Of a stretch of DNA of 64,000 nt, positions 47,093 to 58,700 are shown in pieces (within the stretch, counting starts at the first letter, position 1; every line of letters starts with the position of its first letter). The DNA lies in NCBI GenBank assembly GCA_963931925.1, contig OZ007583.1, forward strand, positions 11,652,133 to 11,716,132. The letters are read 5' to 3'. Origin of the DNA: Onchidella celtica. Its lineage: Eukaryota > Mollusca > Gastropoda > Systellommatophora > Onchidiidae. A program made the translations under genes and the position numbers. Below the pieces are notes generated by a model, which did no database searches, had not been told where the DNA came from, and saw only the letters and a list, made by a program, of their open reading frames with translations.

Positions 47093-48301
47093 TGTCACGA
47101 TCACGTGCGTGAAGATGGTCACGACCACGTGTGTGATGAGTACCTAACTTATTTACCTTTCAAACCCAGCTAACAAGCCAAGCAAGCAGACCAGCGATCA
47201 ACGGACACATGGAGTGAGATTTAAATTAAACGATATTTAATTATAAATGCATGACAAAACTTATGTCAAAACATTCAACTCATGATAATCACATACATAA
47301 TCACAAAAACAGAGATACTTCAAATTTACTCTTGGGGATCATGGCTATTATCTATTCCCCGTTTCACATCTAGATCTAATCCCTCTGTCTATAAACTTAA
47401 CTACGTATACTTAATAGTCTCTGTCAACAGCTGCCCTCCTCGTTGATGCAGTTTCACTTCTCCAGAGTTCACACAATCCTTTCTAGATCTTTAATTTCGA
47501 CGATAAAAGGGGAAACGGACGCCCCTGGCTTCACACAAATAAGAACACACAGTTCACACCCGCCATCGTAGATTACTTGTTCCTTGAGGGATTCTCAACA
47601 TCCCGTCCTCAAGACTCTTCAACTTGCAAACACACAGCACACCGACGGTTCACACCCGCCATCGTAGATTCACGAGCTTCTGATGGGTTCCCATCCTATC
47701 ATCAGAACTCCTCAACTTCTGGTCCCCATGGCACGACCTTCCACTTGTCGCCCGGACCGATAAATTCTTCTTATTGGGAAATACATGTGAACATCATGGA
47801 TCCCTCACACACCTAACACTTCTGGTCCCCCCTGGCACGACCTTCCACTTGTCGCCCGGACCGATAAATTCTGCGTCTTCCTTTAGGAATGAATAACTTG
47901 GGAACCTCATAGATCCCTCACATACTTAACACCCCTGGTCCCCATGGCACGACCTTCCACCTGTCGCCCGGACCACTTCTCGCTGCGTCTTCCTCTTGGA
48001 ACGAATAATTTGGGAACCACGTGTGTCGAGCTTCTCCTCTACTTATACTCCCGAGGTTTTTGCACACGCGACTAGTGTAAAGCGAGTCGTGTGTATCTAT
48101 CCACGCTCGTCAACAATGTTAAAAACCGTGTTTTCCCCTGCTAAGCTCACCCCCCTAGACTCGTGGCGCACAAGGCCACCGACCTTCCTCGTGATAGTAA
48201 TCTTTCATGCTAGTCAACAACTTAAAAACTCCCCTTCTCCCCTACTAAGTTTACCCCCTCTATACTCGTGGCGTACAAGGTCATCAACCTTAATCGTGAC
48301 A
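47093..48301. mobile_element. Probable solo LTR, family D
   Basis: 1209 bp starting TGTCACGATCACG and ending CTTAATCGTGACA, so TG...CA with a 9-bp inverted terminus. It is flanked by a 4-bp repeat GTAT (47089-47092 and 48302-48305). Internally it has three tandem copies of about 115 bp (47716-48020, with CTTGTCGCCCGGACC) and a second duplication near 48140-48300 (CGTGGCGYACAAGG). No coding region. A DNA element with short inverted ends is the alternative. Confidence 0.6.
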
Positions 48302-49445
48302 GTATTATTATAAGGGGTTAGAATAAATCGGAAATGCGAAAAAGCTTGATATAATTAATCTCACGATGCATTTTAAATAAGTGTCAAAGTGTACATTTGT
48401 TGTACGTCCTTTATATACGAACAGATCGCCAGTTTTTCAGAAAATTGAGATAGAACAAACAAGAACAAAGGTCACGAGTTTGAGTAATATACGAAGAGGG
48501 CGCTTCAGGACCGCCTTGACATTTTTTTCCTCGCTCGTTTCACTGGCTCAAAGAACAAACAAAATCAAGATAATCCTCAAGTGTCCTTTAACCAGCGAGG
48601 ACTTATTTACTATTATTTGTGTCTAATAGACATGGAAGATTTTGAAACATGAAATACTTGTTTTGTTCAAAAGCCAATTTATTTATTTTATAAAGAAAGC
48701 AGAGTTCTCGATGGCCATAAAGCAAAATGCAAAGAATGTCTAAAACCAATAGAACAACAACATTATCAACAACAACAACAACAACAAAAAAGTATGAACA
48801 AGCGTTCATTGAAAAAAATCCCCAGACTTCATTTAGCGGTCCGCCGGCAAACACATCAGATGCATTCAAGTATGAACGAGTGAAGCATAGAAATAACTGC
48901 CTCTTTGTGTGACATTTCCCACACGACTCGGTAATGTGCACGAGAAGTTTGTGCAGAGGACAAAAACCTTTCAAATGCCAGCAGGTGTAAGAGAGAGGAA
49001 ATGTCATAGTAGTCGATACGGAAATTCCCTAGTTCTCCCAGAGTTTCACCGATTGGTTATCGCTTAGCGAATCCACGTGCACTACCAGACTGGCTTCTGA
49101 ATAAACACGTTGGTCTTTAGTCTGCAATACCTGCCTGTTATATTAAGCTAGGCCAATGATCAATGTGTAGTCGTGCAACTTGGGCTAACAAAAAAAAATC
49201 AAAAATCAATAGCTTACATAATAAAGAAAGCCAAGCCTGGAATTATTCATGTCTAACAGTGTTAAGTTTAACAGACTGAGAGAATAAAACTATACTTCGT
49301 TGGTCCCAAATTACAGGTGATGCCTTCCATCAGCAGTTTCAGGAAATAGTGTTTATTTCCCCCAGGACTAACTCGCTACGGCCTTATAATAGCGGCGTTT
49401 GTTTACCCCCGTTGCTAAAAATTTAGGAAGCGCATGTCAGAACAT
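48302..49445. other. Intron 2 sequence, no gene recognised
   Basis: A short (CAA)n lies at 48760-48790. Nothing else supported. Confidence 0.4.
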
Positions 49446-49446
49446 T

Positions 49447-49481
49447 GTTGTACGGATATGGACAGTGCATATCCGTACAAC
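49447..49481. other. Perfect 14-bp hairpin
   Basis: GTTGTACGGATATG, a 7-nt loop, then CATATCCGTACAAC. No function assigned. Confidence 0.7.
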
Positions 49482-49579
49482 GCACACAATTCAATGACGT
49501 AGAACACACACCGGAATATACTAATATATTACTGTTAATTTGCATAGTTTTTAAAAATATGAATCGGCTTAGTAGCAAA

Positions 49580-49888
49580 ACAATCCGACTTCTGCTCGGA
49601 GATTGCGTGATCTGCTCTAATAATAAAAAAACAGAGACGCATTTTCATCGGATAGAATCGAAAACTGTGAGCTGAAATTGCGCTCTATGTCACTATTTAC
49701 ACATTTCCGCCCGAAAGTCATTTTATCACATCGGCGTATTCTGCAAGGAATTGTGGTGTAATGAAAATATTTATTCGTCTTTGCATCGAATCCAAGCTTC
49801 GTTATTAATGCGACTTAGATCTAGACATACAGCTGGGCTTGGTACAAGGAAAATTTGCAAGATTTATCTTGCGGGGGTCGGCTAGTAC
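49580..49888 (+). mobile_element. Helitron-like repeat, family E, copy 2
   Basis: Ends with the hairpin GCAAGAT-TT-ATCTTGC, a 9-nt spacer and CTAGT at 49888, a clean Helitron-type 3' end. Homologous to 28000-28287. The 5' end is not clearly defined. Confidence 0.65.
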
Positions 49889-49924
49889 AAAGTAAGTTTT
49901 AAAGAGAAGAATCCCTGATTTATC

Positions 49925-50370
49925 AGGATTTCATCACGAAATTTATGACGCCGAAACTCACAAATCTGAAAACATTGTTAACATTCTCAGTATTAATTGT
50001 ATTTTTGTTGTTTGTAATATTATGGATGGAAGTATAGTCAACGGTGCATCTGTTCCAATTATTTATTCTTTTTTCCCAAATGTATCACCAGGATATCAAA
50101 TAGTTGAGAAACCCAGAAATCTTGTTTTTATTCCGGTCAAGAAAGTCAGCCAGCTGGAAATAAGTGAACTAACTAGGAAAGTTAAGGACAGGATTGGGTG
50201 GGGGAGATTTTGTCGTGACATCCACTGTAGCAGCTAACATCGATGACGATGAAGCCGACAGGTGACAGGTGACAGGTGACTATGAAAACAATACATAATT
50301 TAAGTTAAACTTACAGATCAAATGTGAGAGGAGAAACTGTTCTTATAAAATTTCATATAGGAGAAAATAT
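49925..50370 (+). pseudogene. Polinton/Maverick-like relic, gene 1 (GS-VNG/FFPNVSPGY protein)
   Basis: An open segment around 49970-50237 carries GSIVNGASVPIIYSFFPNV and PGYQIVEKP. From memory, these blocks are conserved in a protein of F54H12-type Polinton-like elements of invertebrates, possibly a capsid-associated one. After an interruption of about 100 bp, including a triplicated GTGACAG, a C-terminal piece with RGETVLIKFHI appears near 50320-50360. Frame breaks and the split show that it is inactive. It is AT-rich compared with the host exons. It abuts the Helitron-like end at 49888. Confidence 0.55.
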
Positions 50371-50390
50371 AAATTTTTCGTTTAAAAAAT

Positions 50391-50956
50391 GATGTACGAC
50401 AAAGTAAATCTAAATATTTCTGATAATCAAAAAAAAAAAAGATTCAGAGAGCTGTGAAAAGTGTTTCTCTTGTTACAATTAGAATCAAAGAAGCTGGAGA
50501 TGATGTTCTGTAGCTTCAGCCAAAACACAAATAAATAAATTGCAAAAAGCATTTGATCAAAATAGAGGAGCAGACATTACTCTAAGTCGAAAACAAATAG
50601 AATATAATATGAAGATTGAAAGAGGATGCCTGGCAGCACTGGCTCAAATCGCGCTTCCACTCTTGACCAGGGCGGTGCTGGCCTTAGCCAAGAGTCTGGA
50701 GATAGGTGCTCTGACTGGCCTTGTCAGCACTGGAGTGCAAAAACGTTTTTGAGTGACGGATTATAATTTTAAAAAGGTGGATGTATTTGTCAATATTAAA
50801 AGGGACGGAAAATGTCTCTATTTAGGAAGTGTAAGAGAATTACAAGCTTATGGGGATGAATTATATTATTCAGAAAGTGAAGGTCAAGTTTATAACATTG
50901 AAGGTTTTTTAAGCGATCTACTTAAAAGTATTCCGTTTATACATGTTTTCGTATAG
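50391..50956 (+). pseudogene. Polinton/Maverick-like relic, gene 2 (small hydrophobic core/minor-capsid-like protein)
   Basis: Starts with MMYDKVNLNISDNQKKK, then frameshifts and reads QINKLQKAF and LSRKQIEYNMKIERG. A hydrophobic block (ALPLLTRAVLALAKS and TGLVSTGVQK) follows. After one in-frame UGA (50750-50752) come GKCLYLGS and the terminal FLSDLLKSIPFIHVFV. The order of charged repeats, LASTGVQK-like block and hydrophobic end resembles a small protein next to gene 1 in the same elements, as I recall it. At least one frameshift and one stop are visible. Confidence 0.55.
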
Positions 50957-50996
50957 TCTAAATATTTTGTCTAAAAAAATAACGGAAAACGAGAAA

Positions 50997-51469
50997 ATGT
51001 ATCCACGATTACCAGCTGCCCCAGATCTAAGTCCTTTAAAGGCTTGTATGAGTAAAGAATTCAGAAAATTCTTGATATTCAAAATTCTTTTGAAAAAACT
51101 GAAGAAGACAAGAAAAATGCAGAAAAAATATGCAAAAGCTTTAAATGTAATCAATGGAGCCGATGAAGTTTTAAAAGCAGCAACAATCGGAATCGGAACA
51201 ACAGGCTTAATTCTTCTGTCTACAGTGGTTGCTGTTCCTTTAACTATTATATTAGAAGGAATTTCCATGGGTCCAGGATTTTTAAGTACAGTAGCAAAAT
51301 ATGTAAATAAAAAACTAGAACATAAAGCTGATAAATATCAGAAGATTTTAATCCTATCGGAATCAAAACGTAATACAATACAAAATCATTATTTATGAAG
51401 CACTTGAAGAAGGAATATTTTCAGGCGAGGAATTTGGAGTATTAAATTCAGAAGTTATTATTTATTAAT
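50997..51469 (+). pseudogene. Polinton/Maverick-like relic, gene 3 (MYPRLP membrane protein)
   Basis: Met at 50997 begins MYPRLPAAPDL. A basic region (KKLKKTRKMQKKYAKA) is followed by NVINGADEVLKAA and a long hydrophobic segment with Gly (LILLSTVVAVPLTIILEGIS), then KYVNKKLEHKADKYQ and LSESKRNTI. The frame is open for 133 codons, then shifts near 51388, and the expected acidic tail (ALEEGIFSGEEFGV) lies in another frame to 51469. I recognise the arrangement from a small protein repeated in many invertebrate genomes with F54H12-like integrases. Its role is not established. Confidence 0.6.
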
Positions 51470-51868
51470 TTAACGTTTACAGTTTTACCGGGTTCCTTAC
51501 AGTTTTCAATAATATTTCTAATTCGTGTTTGATTTAGTTTAAAACATCTAAATGACTTGTTTTCGTGTACATCATCAGTAATGGCTTCTTTGGTAATATT
51601 ATTGAAATTCTTAACGACCAGTTTTATAGGATATATTTTTATATAAACAATTTTACTATAATTTTTCCGATAATCAGGATTTCTTTTAATAAACGCTTGA
51701 TATGCTTGTTTGTATTCTCTTTATTTTTTTGATAATGTTGTTGTTTTATTGGTTTTAGACATTCTTTACATTTTACTTTACGACCATCCGGAACTTTGCT
51801 TTTTTTTTATCAAATGGATAAAGTGGCCTTGGAATAAAACAAGCATGGCATGTTTTAAAATCTTCCAT
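51448..51868 (-). pseudogene. Polinton/Maverick-like relic, gene 4, convergent (two-CxxC protein)
   Basis: Minus-strand frame with Met at 51868 begins MEDFKTCHACF. After a poly-A frameshift near 51810 it continues with VKCKECLKPIKQQHY, forming a CxxC...CxxC pair as in zinc-ribbon nuclease-like proteins. After another shift near 51718 it continues with AYQAFIKRNPDYRKNYSK and a Lys/Asn-rich C-terminus. Its end overlaps the end of gene 3 by about 20 bp, tail to tail, a compact virus-like layout. Function unknown. Confidence 0.45.
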
Positions 51869-51973
51869 TTTTATTTGAAACAATAAGTACTCGCTAGTAG
51901 TATATAAAAAGGTCGTTTCAGGATAATCTTCATTTTTTTTTTTTTGGGCCAATGAAACGAGCGAAAGAGAAAA

Positions 51974-52376
51974 TGTCGAGATGTGCAGGCATGTTGGAAA
52001 TTGGGACTTTTCTATTTTCGGGTCCCTGATCCTATTGGGAGGTAGGATCGAGTACCTAGTTTTCTCGGATAAGGACGAAAAAATTCGGAGGGCCCGTGTG
52101 CACGTTAAAGATACCTTGGCAGTTGGAAATCGTAAAGAGCAGGCCGAACAGGCCGAAGCTCGGGCAAAATTGAAATTAAAATTAATAGATTAAAATTTAT
52201 CCCTCTCACCCCCCATACCACCAACAAAAATTTATAATTCATTATTAAATCATTAAATAAATAATATATTATTATAAATAGTATCATAATACTTTAGATT
52301 ACAAGTTGTGAGTTGTGAACTGCGCCTAACAGGCTGCGTTACAATTTGCTCTGAGATAGAGAGAGGTAGAGAGAGT

Positions 52377-52414
<38 letters not shown>

Positions 52415-52540
52415 GTGAGAGAAAAAAAAAGAAAGATAGAGATGCAAATCTAGAGAATAAGACTTTCTGTAAAGCGCCTAGAGCGAACTCGTTTGGATTA
52501 GGCGCTATATAAATAATCTCGATTATTAATATTATTATTA
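51974..52540 (+). repeat. Composite tRNA-derived SINE, tail type 2
   Basis: 5'-truncated at the end of the tRNA head (starts GTGCAGGCATGTTGG). The body matches the other copies. An AT-rich linker, AACAGGCTGCGTTACAATTT, a GA microsatellite, TTTCTGTAAAGCGCCTAGAG and GCGCTATATAAAT follow, as at 32843-33508. Confidence 0.8.
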
Positions 52541-52605
52541 TGGTCCTTAAGCGTCCTTTTTATATATTACTAGAATGCACCTGAACTCTCTGTATCCTGT
52601 TCCAG

Positions 52606-52781
52606 GTGGGCTGTACTTATTGGATCAACATCATGCGTTATCTCAGCAACAGCACAGGTGGTCGCGTATACACCAGTCCCTTTGACATTCCACGCTGGAT
52701 AACTCATTACGGCGGTGGACTGGCCTATGGTCACTTAAGTACGAAAGTCTTGGTCCAGCCGCGTCTGGCCAGTGCTCTCAG
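52606..52781 (+). CDS. Carbohydrate sulfotransferase, exon 3
   Basis: Codes residues 108-165 plus two bases of codon 166. It begins VGCTYW, which completes the 5'-phosphosulfate-binding motif PKVGCTxW begun in exon 2. In this family PKVGCTNW is typical, so T-Y is a mild variant. The segment then reads PFDIPRWITHYGGG and ends LASALR. Acceptor CCTGTTCCAG, donor CTCAG/GTATTT. It enters in phase 0 and leaves in phase 2. The codons that join across the 7.9-kb intron 2 are in register despite the many insertions. Confidence 0.9.
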
Positions 52782-53263
52782 GTATTTTGGAAGTTTGTAG
52801 TTTGATTTTTTATGGGATCAGTAGAACTTTGAGGCTTTGTTTTAAATCCTATGGGCGGAGCCGTATTGGAACGAGGGGCGCCATTTTGAATCATATGGGG
52901 GACGCCATTTCGGCAAACTGCGTCCATTTTGAATTCTAGCTGGGTCGCCATATTGGAAAACTGTGGCAGACTCCTCGCAACTCTGCCACGGTGCCTTGCT
53001 GGCTGTTCGCACGGAACGGTGCGCACGCAAGGCGCTCGCACAACTGAACCCGCTTCAGCTTTGGAGGATGTCGTTCATAGGTAAAGATAACAACAGTACA
53101 GTGGTGTGGGTTTGGTTTTGGTCAGTTGCACGGTGGGTGATTAATGAAAAATCGTCCCCTCAGAATGACAAGGTCCTATCTCCACTTTTTGACCGAACTG
53201 AGTTACACACTACACACTACTTCTACTGGCATTCTCCATTGTGTGTCAAAGTGTCAAGCAGAT

Positions 53264-54538
53264 TGTCACAAATCCCAGACTGGGAGATGTAATAGTTTAT
53301 GACAGGACGACAATCACGAACAAACAAGTTTAACACTTAACAAAACAGCCCATCAGACTCACACATTTATTAGACATAATTATACATATAATAGCGCAAT
53401 TACATACATTATATTATTGAAATGACTGCCGTACAACGGCCTTATTCTCACACACACTCTCCCTCGGATCCACAATCCGGTAGTTACTCCTAAAGGCACT
53501 TCGGCCTCAGCCTCTCCCCTCAGGGTCTTAATAGCACATTAATAATTTACTGGCACCGCAGTCTCTCAATATCCCCTCCCTATTGTCATACACCTTAGCA
53601 CTCCCCTAGCACCTCAGCAGGGCACTAGCACATTATTATTTCCATAGCCATCAACATGGCAACAACATAGTATCAGTTCACTAGCCTATCAACATGGCAA
53701 CAACATCGTATCAGTTCACTAGCCTATCAACATGGCAACAATATAGTATCTCATTCACTCTCATATCTACGTCCCTGTCCGTGGCCTGACTGCCACGACT
53801 TTATGTGCCTCTACTGTCCTACACTGACAGCCTCACTTCTGGCCTATGTGTGGCCTCCGGCCCTATGCTGGCCTATCCCCTGTGCTCATCGAGGTGGCTC
53901 TGCGGCCCGTCCCCGACACCTACAAGAATAACATTACATTGGTATAATACCCTACCATTTCTATTCGCTCCACCTCTCCTTACAATCCATGAGCGTACAC
54001 ACACTAGTTCACCTTTCACTCACCACACATCTTACGGTAACACACTTCCATCGGAGTACACACTACTCACTCGCGCTACAAATCCATGAACTCACTTTCA
54101 TCTATCGCTCATGGCGCACATTGCTATATCCAATATCAAGGACTTCCACATTCCTCACATATACTTATTCACATCATGGTAATAGACGAATATAATATAA
54201 TACATCAATCATAATAATCAATCAACGTTCTACATACCAGTCATTACTGGAACAACACTCATCCGTCTCCCGACTGCTTTCACTTATGTCCGCCCGCTGG
54301 GCTCTTATTCACAGGTCCGCTCCGTCGGACCTTCTAACTTGCAGTGATAGTAATCCAGCGCTTTCGCCTCATTCAGACTTCCCCACCACTCATACACGCA
54401 CGCTTTTCCCACTTGTCTGCATGAGTTATTTTTACTCTTCCCCTTTCACGTCTTTTCCTATCCGTCTGTCGTGAGCTCTTCTTATTCTACACCCGCTCTG
54501 TAGCAATCCCCTTAATTGCACTCACTCCACTCGTGACA
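53264..54538 (-). repeat. 3' LTR of element 2
   Basis: 1275 bp. It contains a tandem 38-bp duplication (TATCAGTTCACTAGCC...) absent from the solo LTRs at 684 and 7245. Confidence 0.95.
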
Positions 54539-54560
54539 TCATCCCCCACCCCAAAAAAAT
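54539..54560 (-). other. Polypurine tract of element 2
   Basis: Minus strand reads TTTTTTTGGGGTGGGGGA then TGA at the LTR edge, the same core as element 1. Confidence 0.85.
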
Positions 54561-54894
54561 TAATGCAATTAATTTCAAATCGCATCAAGATGACTGTCAA
54601 CGAGTGAGCGTGAGCAATACCTACACTAAAAAAACTGACCTAGCAGTTCCCCTAGTATATAGAATACCGAAATCAGGGGAAAATATGGGGATCAATATGG
54701 CCTGCAATATGCATATATGTGTCACATCATGAATAGCTAACTAATCACAATACTTAATACAGAATCAACAACCACTCAACCTATCAACCATTCTTCATAT
54801 CATATTTATAATGTCAATATTTTAAAGTCGACTCATTCACACAGATCCTGTCAATGTTCCTATCCTCCGATGTATAAGCTCCTGAAATCTTGCC

Positions 54895-55779
54895 CTAGGC
54901 TCGAGTAAGGTAGTCGGCGATATGATTGCTGGTTCCTGGAATTGGTTGAATAACGAAGTTATACGGCTGCAAAGCCAATGCCCATCTAGACAAGCGTGGG
55001 CTGGACGAACGATTCTTCGACAAAAATGTCAGTGGCTTGTGGTCTGTCTGGATATAAAATTCTCGTCCCATGAGATAACGTCCTAGTTTCTGGACGGACC
55101 AGACAATGGCAAGACACTCACGCTCTATCACAGAATACTTTCTTTCTCTCTGCAATAACTTCCTACTGACATAACATACAGGATGGAGACATTCGTTCTT
55201 CTCCTGTAGAAGACAAGCGCCGACATCAGAGTCCGACGCATCCGTTCTGAGGATAAAATTAGATCGAAAATCGGGTAATATCAAAATGGGTGACGATGAT
55301 AATGCTGTCACCAAATTATCAAATGATGTCTGACATTCAGACGTCCACTGGACCTTATCGGGTTGTCCCTTCTTAGTAAGGTCAGTAAGAGAAGATGACA
55401 AGGAGGAAAAATTTGGAATGAACTTTCTGTAATAATTTAAAATTCCCACTAAGCTTCTGACTTGTTTCTTTGTTTTAGGGATTTGCAACCCTACTAACTT
55501 GTCAATTTTTGTTACTTCAGGTCTCTGAACACCTCTACCCACAATATGTCCTAAGAATACTATCTCTGGACATGCCAAATCCATCTTTGCGGGTTTAGCC
55601 GTTAACCCAAAATGACGTAATCGTTGAAAAATTACTGTTAGTGTCTGAATATGCTCAGACCATGTCGACCTATGGCATGCTATATCATCAAAGAATGACA
55701 CGACATTAGGTATGTCCTTCAACACTAGTATGAGAATACAGATACTCTGGTCTCTCATGAAACCTCTGCAGCATATCAA
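54895..55779 (-). pseudogene. pol: Truncated reverse transcriptase and RNase H of element 2
   Basis: 294 codons from the first Met, but homology begins near LKDIPNVV, just before the catalytic FFDD box of reverse transcriptase. Palm end, thumb (LRHFGLTAKPAKM, VRSLVGILNYYRKFIPNF) and RNase H follow. RNase H keeps its acids: TDAS, the Glu in ERECLAI, TDHKPL and the Asp in HIADYL. Compared with element 1, about 225-240 residues of reverse transcriptase before this point are missing. The frame differs from the upstream gag-integrase frame, so it is not made as part of that polyprotein without a frameshift. Confidence 0.9.
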
Positions 55780-58700
55780 CGTGGAAAACCTTTACTGATC
55801 CATCAATGTGGATAGCGTAATCTACCTTCGAAACAATTCGCTCAATAACATAAGGACCTTTCCATGTCATCAATAACTTATTATGGTCCGTAGGTAACAA
55901 CAATAGGACCTTGTCTCCTGGCTTAAAAATTCTCAGTTTGGAACCTCTATCTTTATAGTCTTTTGCTCTTTTCGAAGCGATACCCGAAGCTTCTTCTGCT
56001 ATAGAGCGCGCTGAAGATAGTCTTTCTCTTAAATCAACAAGGTACTGAAACACCGAAATCTGCTCATCGTCTCCCGATGATGGCGATGTCATCATGTCCC
56101 GAAGAACATCAGTTGGGCCCCTAGGACTACGACCGTACATCATTTCGAACGGCGAGAATCCCGTTGACTCCTGCCGTACCTCTCTGTACGCGAATAGCAC
56201 TGCAGGGATATATCTATCCCAATCTTTAGGGCGATCAGCAGCTACCTTACGCAGCATCGACTTTAACGTCGAGTTCAATCTCTCGCACATGCCATTAGCC
56301 TGCGGATGATAAGGGGTGGTAGTGATGGGTTGTATGCTGAATAAGCGGAACAATTCCTTCATCATCTGCGACGTAAATTGCGCGCCCCTATCAGACAGAA
56401 TTTGCTCTGGTATTCCTACCCTAGCGAAAATTGCAAACAACGCTTCCGCGACTGCCTCAGACGTTATGGTCCGCAGAGGAACCGCCTCTGGCCATCTCGT
56501 AGCATTACATATGACCGTCAAGAAAAATCGATTCCCCCTATCGGTCGCTGGGTGAATGGGGCCAACAAGGTCTATCGAGACCTTTTTAAACGGTTCCGAG
56601 ACCGTGGGGATCTTCTGAAGAGGAGCCTGGGGTGTACGACCCTTATGCGTCGTCTTTTGGCACGCACTGCACGTCTTACAATAGACCTGCACATCTCTGT
56701 GGATCGATGGCCAGTAAAAATTTTTAAGAACCCTTTCTTTGGTTCTAGCTATCCCCATATGACCCGCTAATGGGACATCATGTGCCAAGTGCAATACTGT
56801 TGCGATCAGCAACGCTGGCACAACGACCTGCTTTAAAATTGAGGACACCGTTACATACTTACGGAACAGAATGCCCGCCTGAACAATAAAGGAGGACGAC
56901 CCGTTCTTATATCTCCTCGTTTTCTCGGTTCGCGCTTCCCCAAAGCATGGGTTTAATGATGGGTCCTCCCTTTGTAATCTCGCCAAGCGCTCTGGCGTGA
57001 TATCTAGGTTGACCGCTGGCGTCGCCAAAGGTCTAATCTTATCTTTATCAGTTACCCGTCGACGTGTTTCGACCGCGGCGCAAAAGTCAATACCTTTTGA
57101 TTGCGACCATGCTTGCACGTTCTCATCGGAAGGGGAAACTACCCGTGATACATTCCCAATGATGAGCTGGGCGCCTGGAAAACAACCAACGACTGCTTCG
57201 ACTTCCCCGCTAAGGAAAGGTGTATCTATCATTATTCTTGCCATGGGTAATTTCTCAATGGCCCCCGAAAATTGGATGCACGGGACAGTCTCACCTGTAA
57301 GCTGTGAATCCCGAATGCAATCCCTATGCACTCCCACAACGGTAGATCCTGTATCTCGTAAAACCGAGACCGGTTCGTCCCCAACAAACCCCGGATAAAC
57401 CCTAAGACCACCTCCTGTATGACATGAATTTATAACGGGGATCTTTCTCCCACAAGGTAAAACACCGGAAGATAATAACTTCTCACAACTGGGACACTTA
57501 GAATACTGTCCGCCTCCGTTGTGCGATGTAACACACGCAGCCGCATGATGAAATTTATTTGGGGAATATGGACTGGAGCTACTGTCCACGTTCGCCGCTA
57601 TCCTACCTGCAGGGCAGTTCACGCTGATGTGATCTGCTCTTCCGCAGTTCCAACACTTCGCGGCCCTACACTCGCGTGAAAAGTGACCCACGCGTCCGCA
57701 AGTCCAACACTCCGCTCGCTGTGCTGCCCTAGGCCTGGATCCCCGTGACCCATCGCGACCGGAACTAGAGTCCCTATGCCGTCGGTCATCCGCAAAGGTC
57801 ACAATTCGCCCCCGGCCATTACCGCGACCTAGCCCTCCTGCTCGGTCAAACTTACCGGATCCATATGCCGGTGATTGGTGATAGCCCCTACGCTGCCCCT
57901 GGGCTTGCCCGCTATAGGCACCACGCTGACGCGACCTGTCCCCAAGTCCTGCCGGCGACCCCTCGACAACGGCGACGCACCCAGCATCTTGGACGTACGC
58001 CCTGGCGACTGGTTTGGACGGATGCGCCGTACGGTATGCCTCCGCCAACTTAGACGCCTCCTGCACCGTCGCGGGTTCGTTCTCTTTCAGGAAAGCCACC
58101 AGATCTTTGTGGCACGACGCGTACAGCTGGTCACGGATCATTAAGTCTTTCAGTTTAGCAAAATCCGCGCCCACATGCGCCAAGTCTACCCAGTTCGCGA
58201 AATACTCAGTTAGTCTCGCGACGAAGGCAGCAAAGTCCTCCCTGGTATCTGCACGTGCTCGCCTAAACTGCTCCCGGAAATATTCCTCGGTACGCGCAAA
58301 TCGGCGAAGCAGCAAAGCCTTCAGCTTATCGTAATCTTGCACGTCTTCGCGCTGTAGCTCTTTAAAGTAGGTTAACGCTCGCCCCTGCAATAGCGATGCC
58401 AGGTACGTGGCCCATAATTCCTTATTTTCCCCCCATTGCAATTGTGCGTTCAGTTCGAACCTGTAAAGGAAGGCGTCTATGTCGTCCTTCCGGTCGTCGA
58501 ACGTAGGGAGCTTAATCCTAACACCACCTTTATTGTGTACCTGCCGCTCAACTGCTTCTGTTGGCGCATTCTTTTGGCTTTCCAACTCCGCAATTCTCAT
58601 TCGCGTCTCTCTCTCCTGTTGGTTATCCCTAGCTTCTATCTCCCTTAACTTTATCTCCCTCTCCTGTTCCTGAGCCTTAGCCTCTCTTTCCTGTTGCTGA

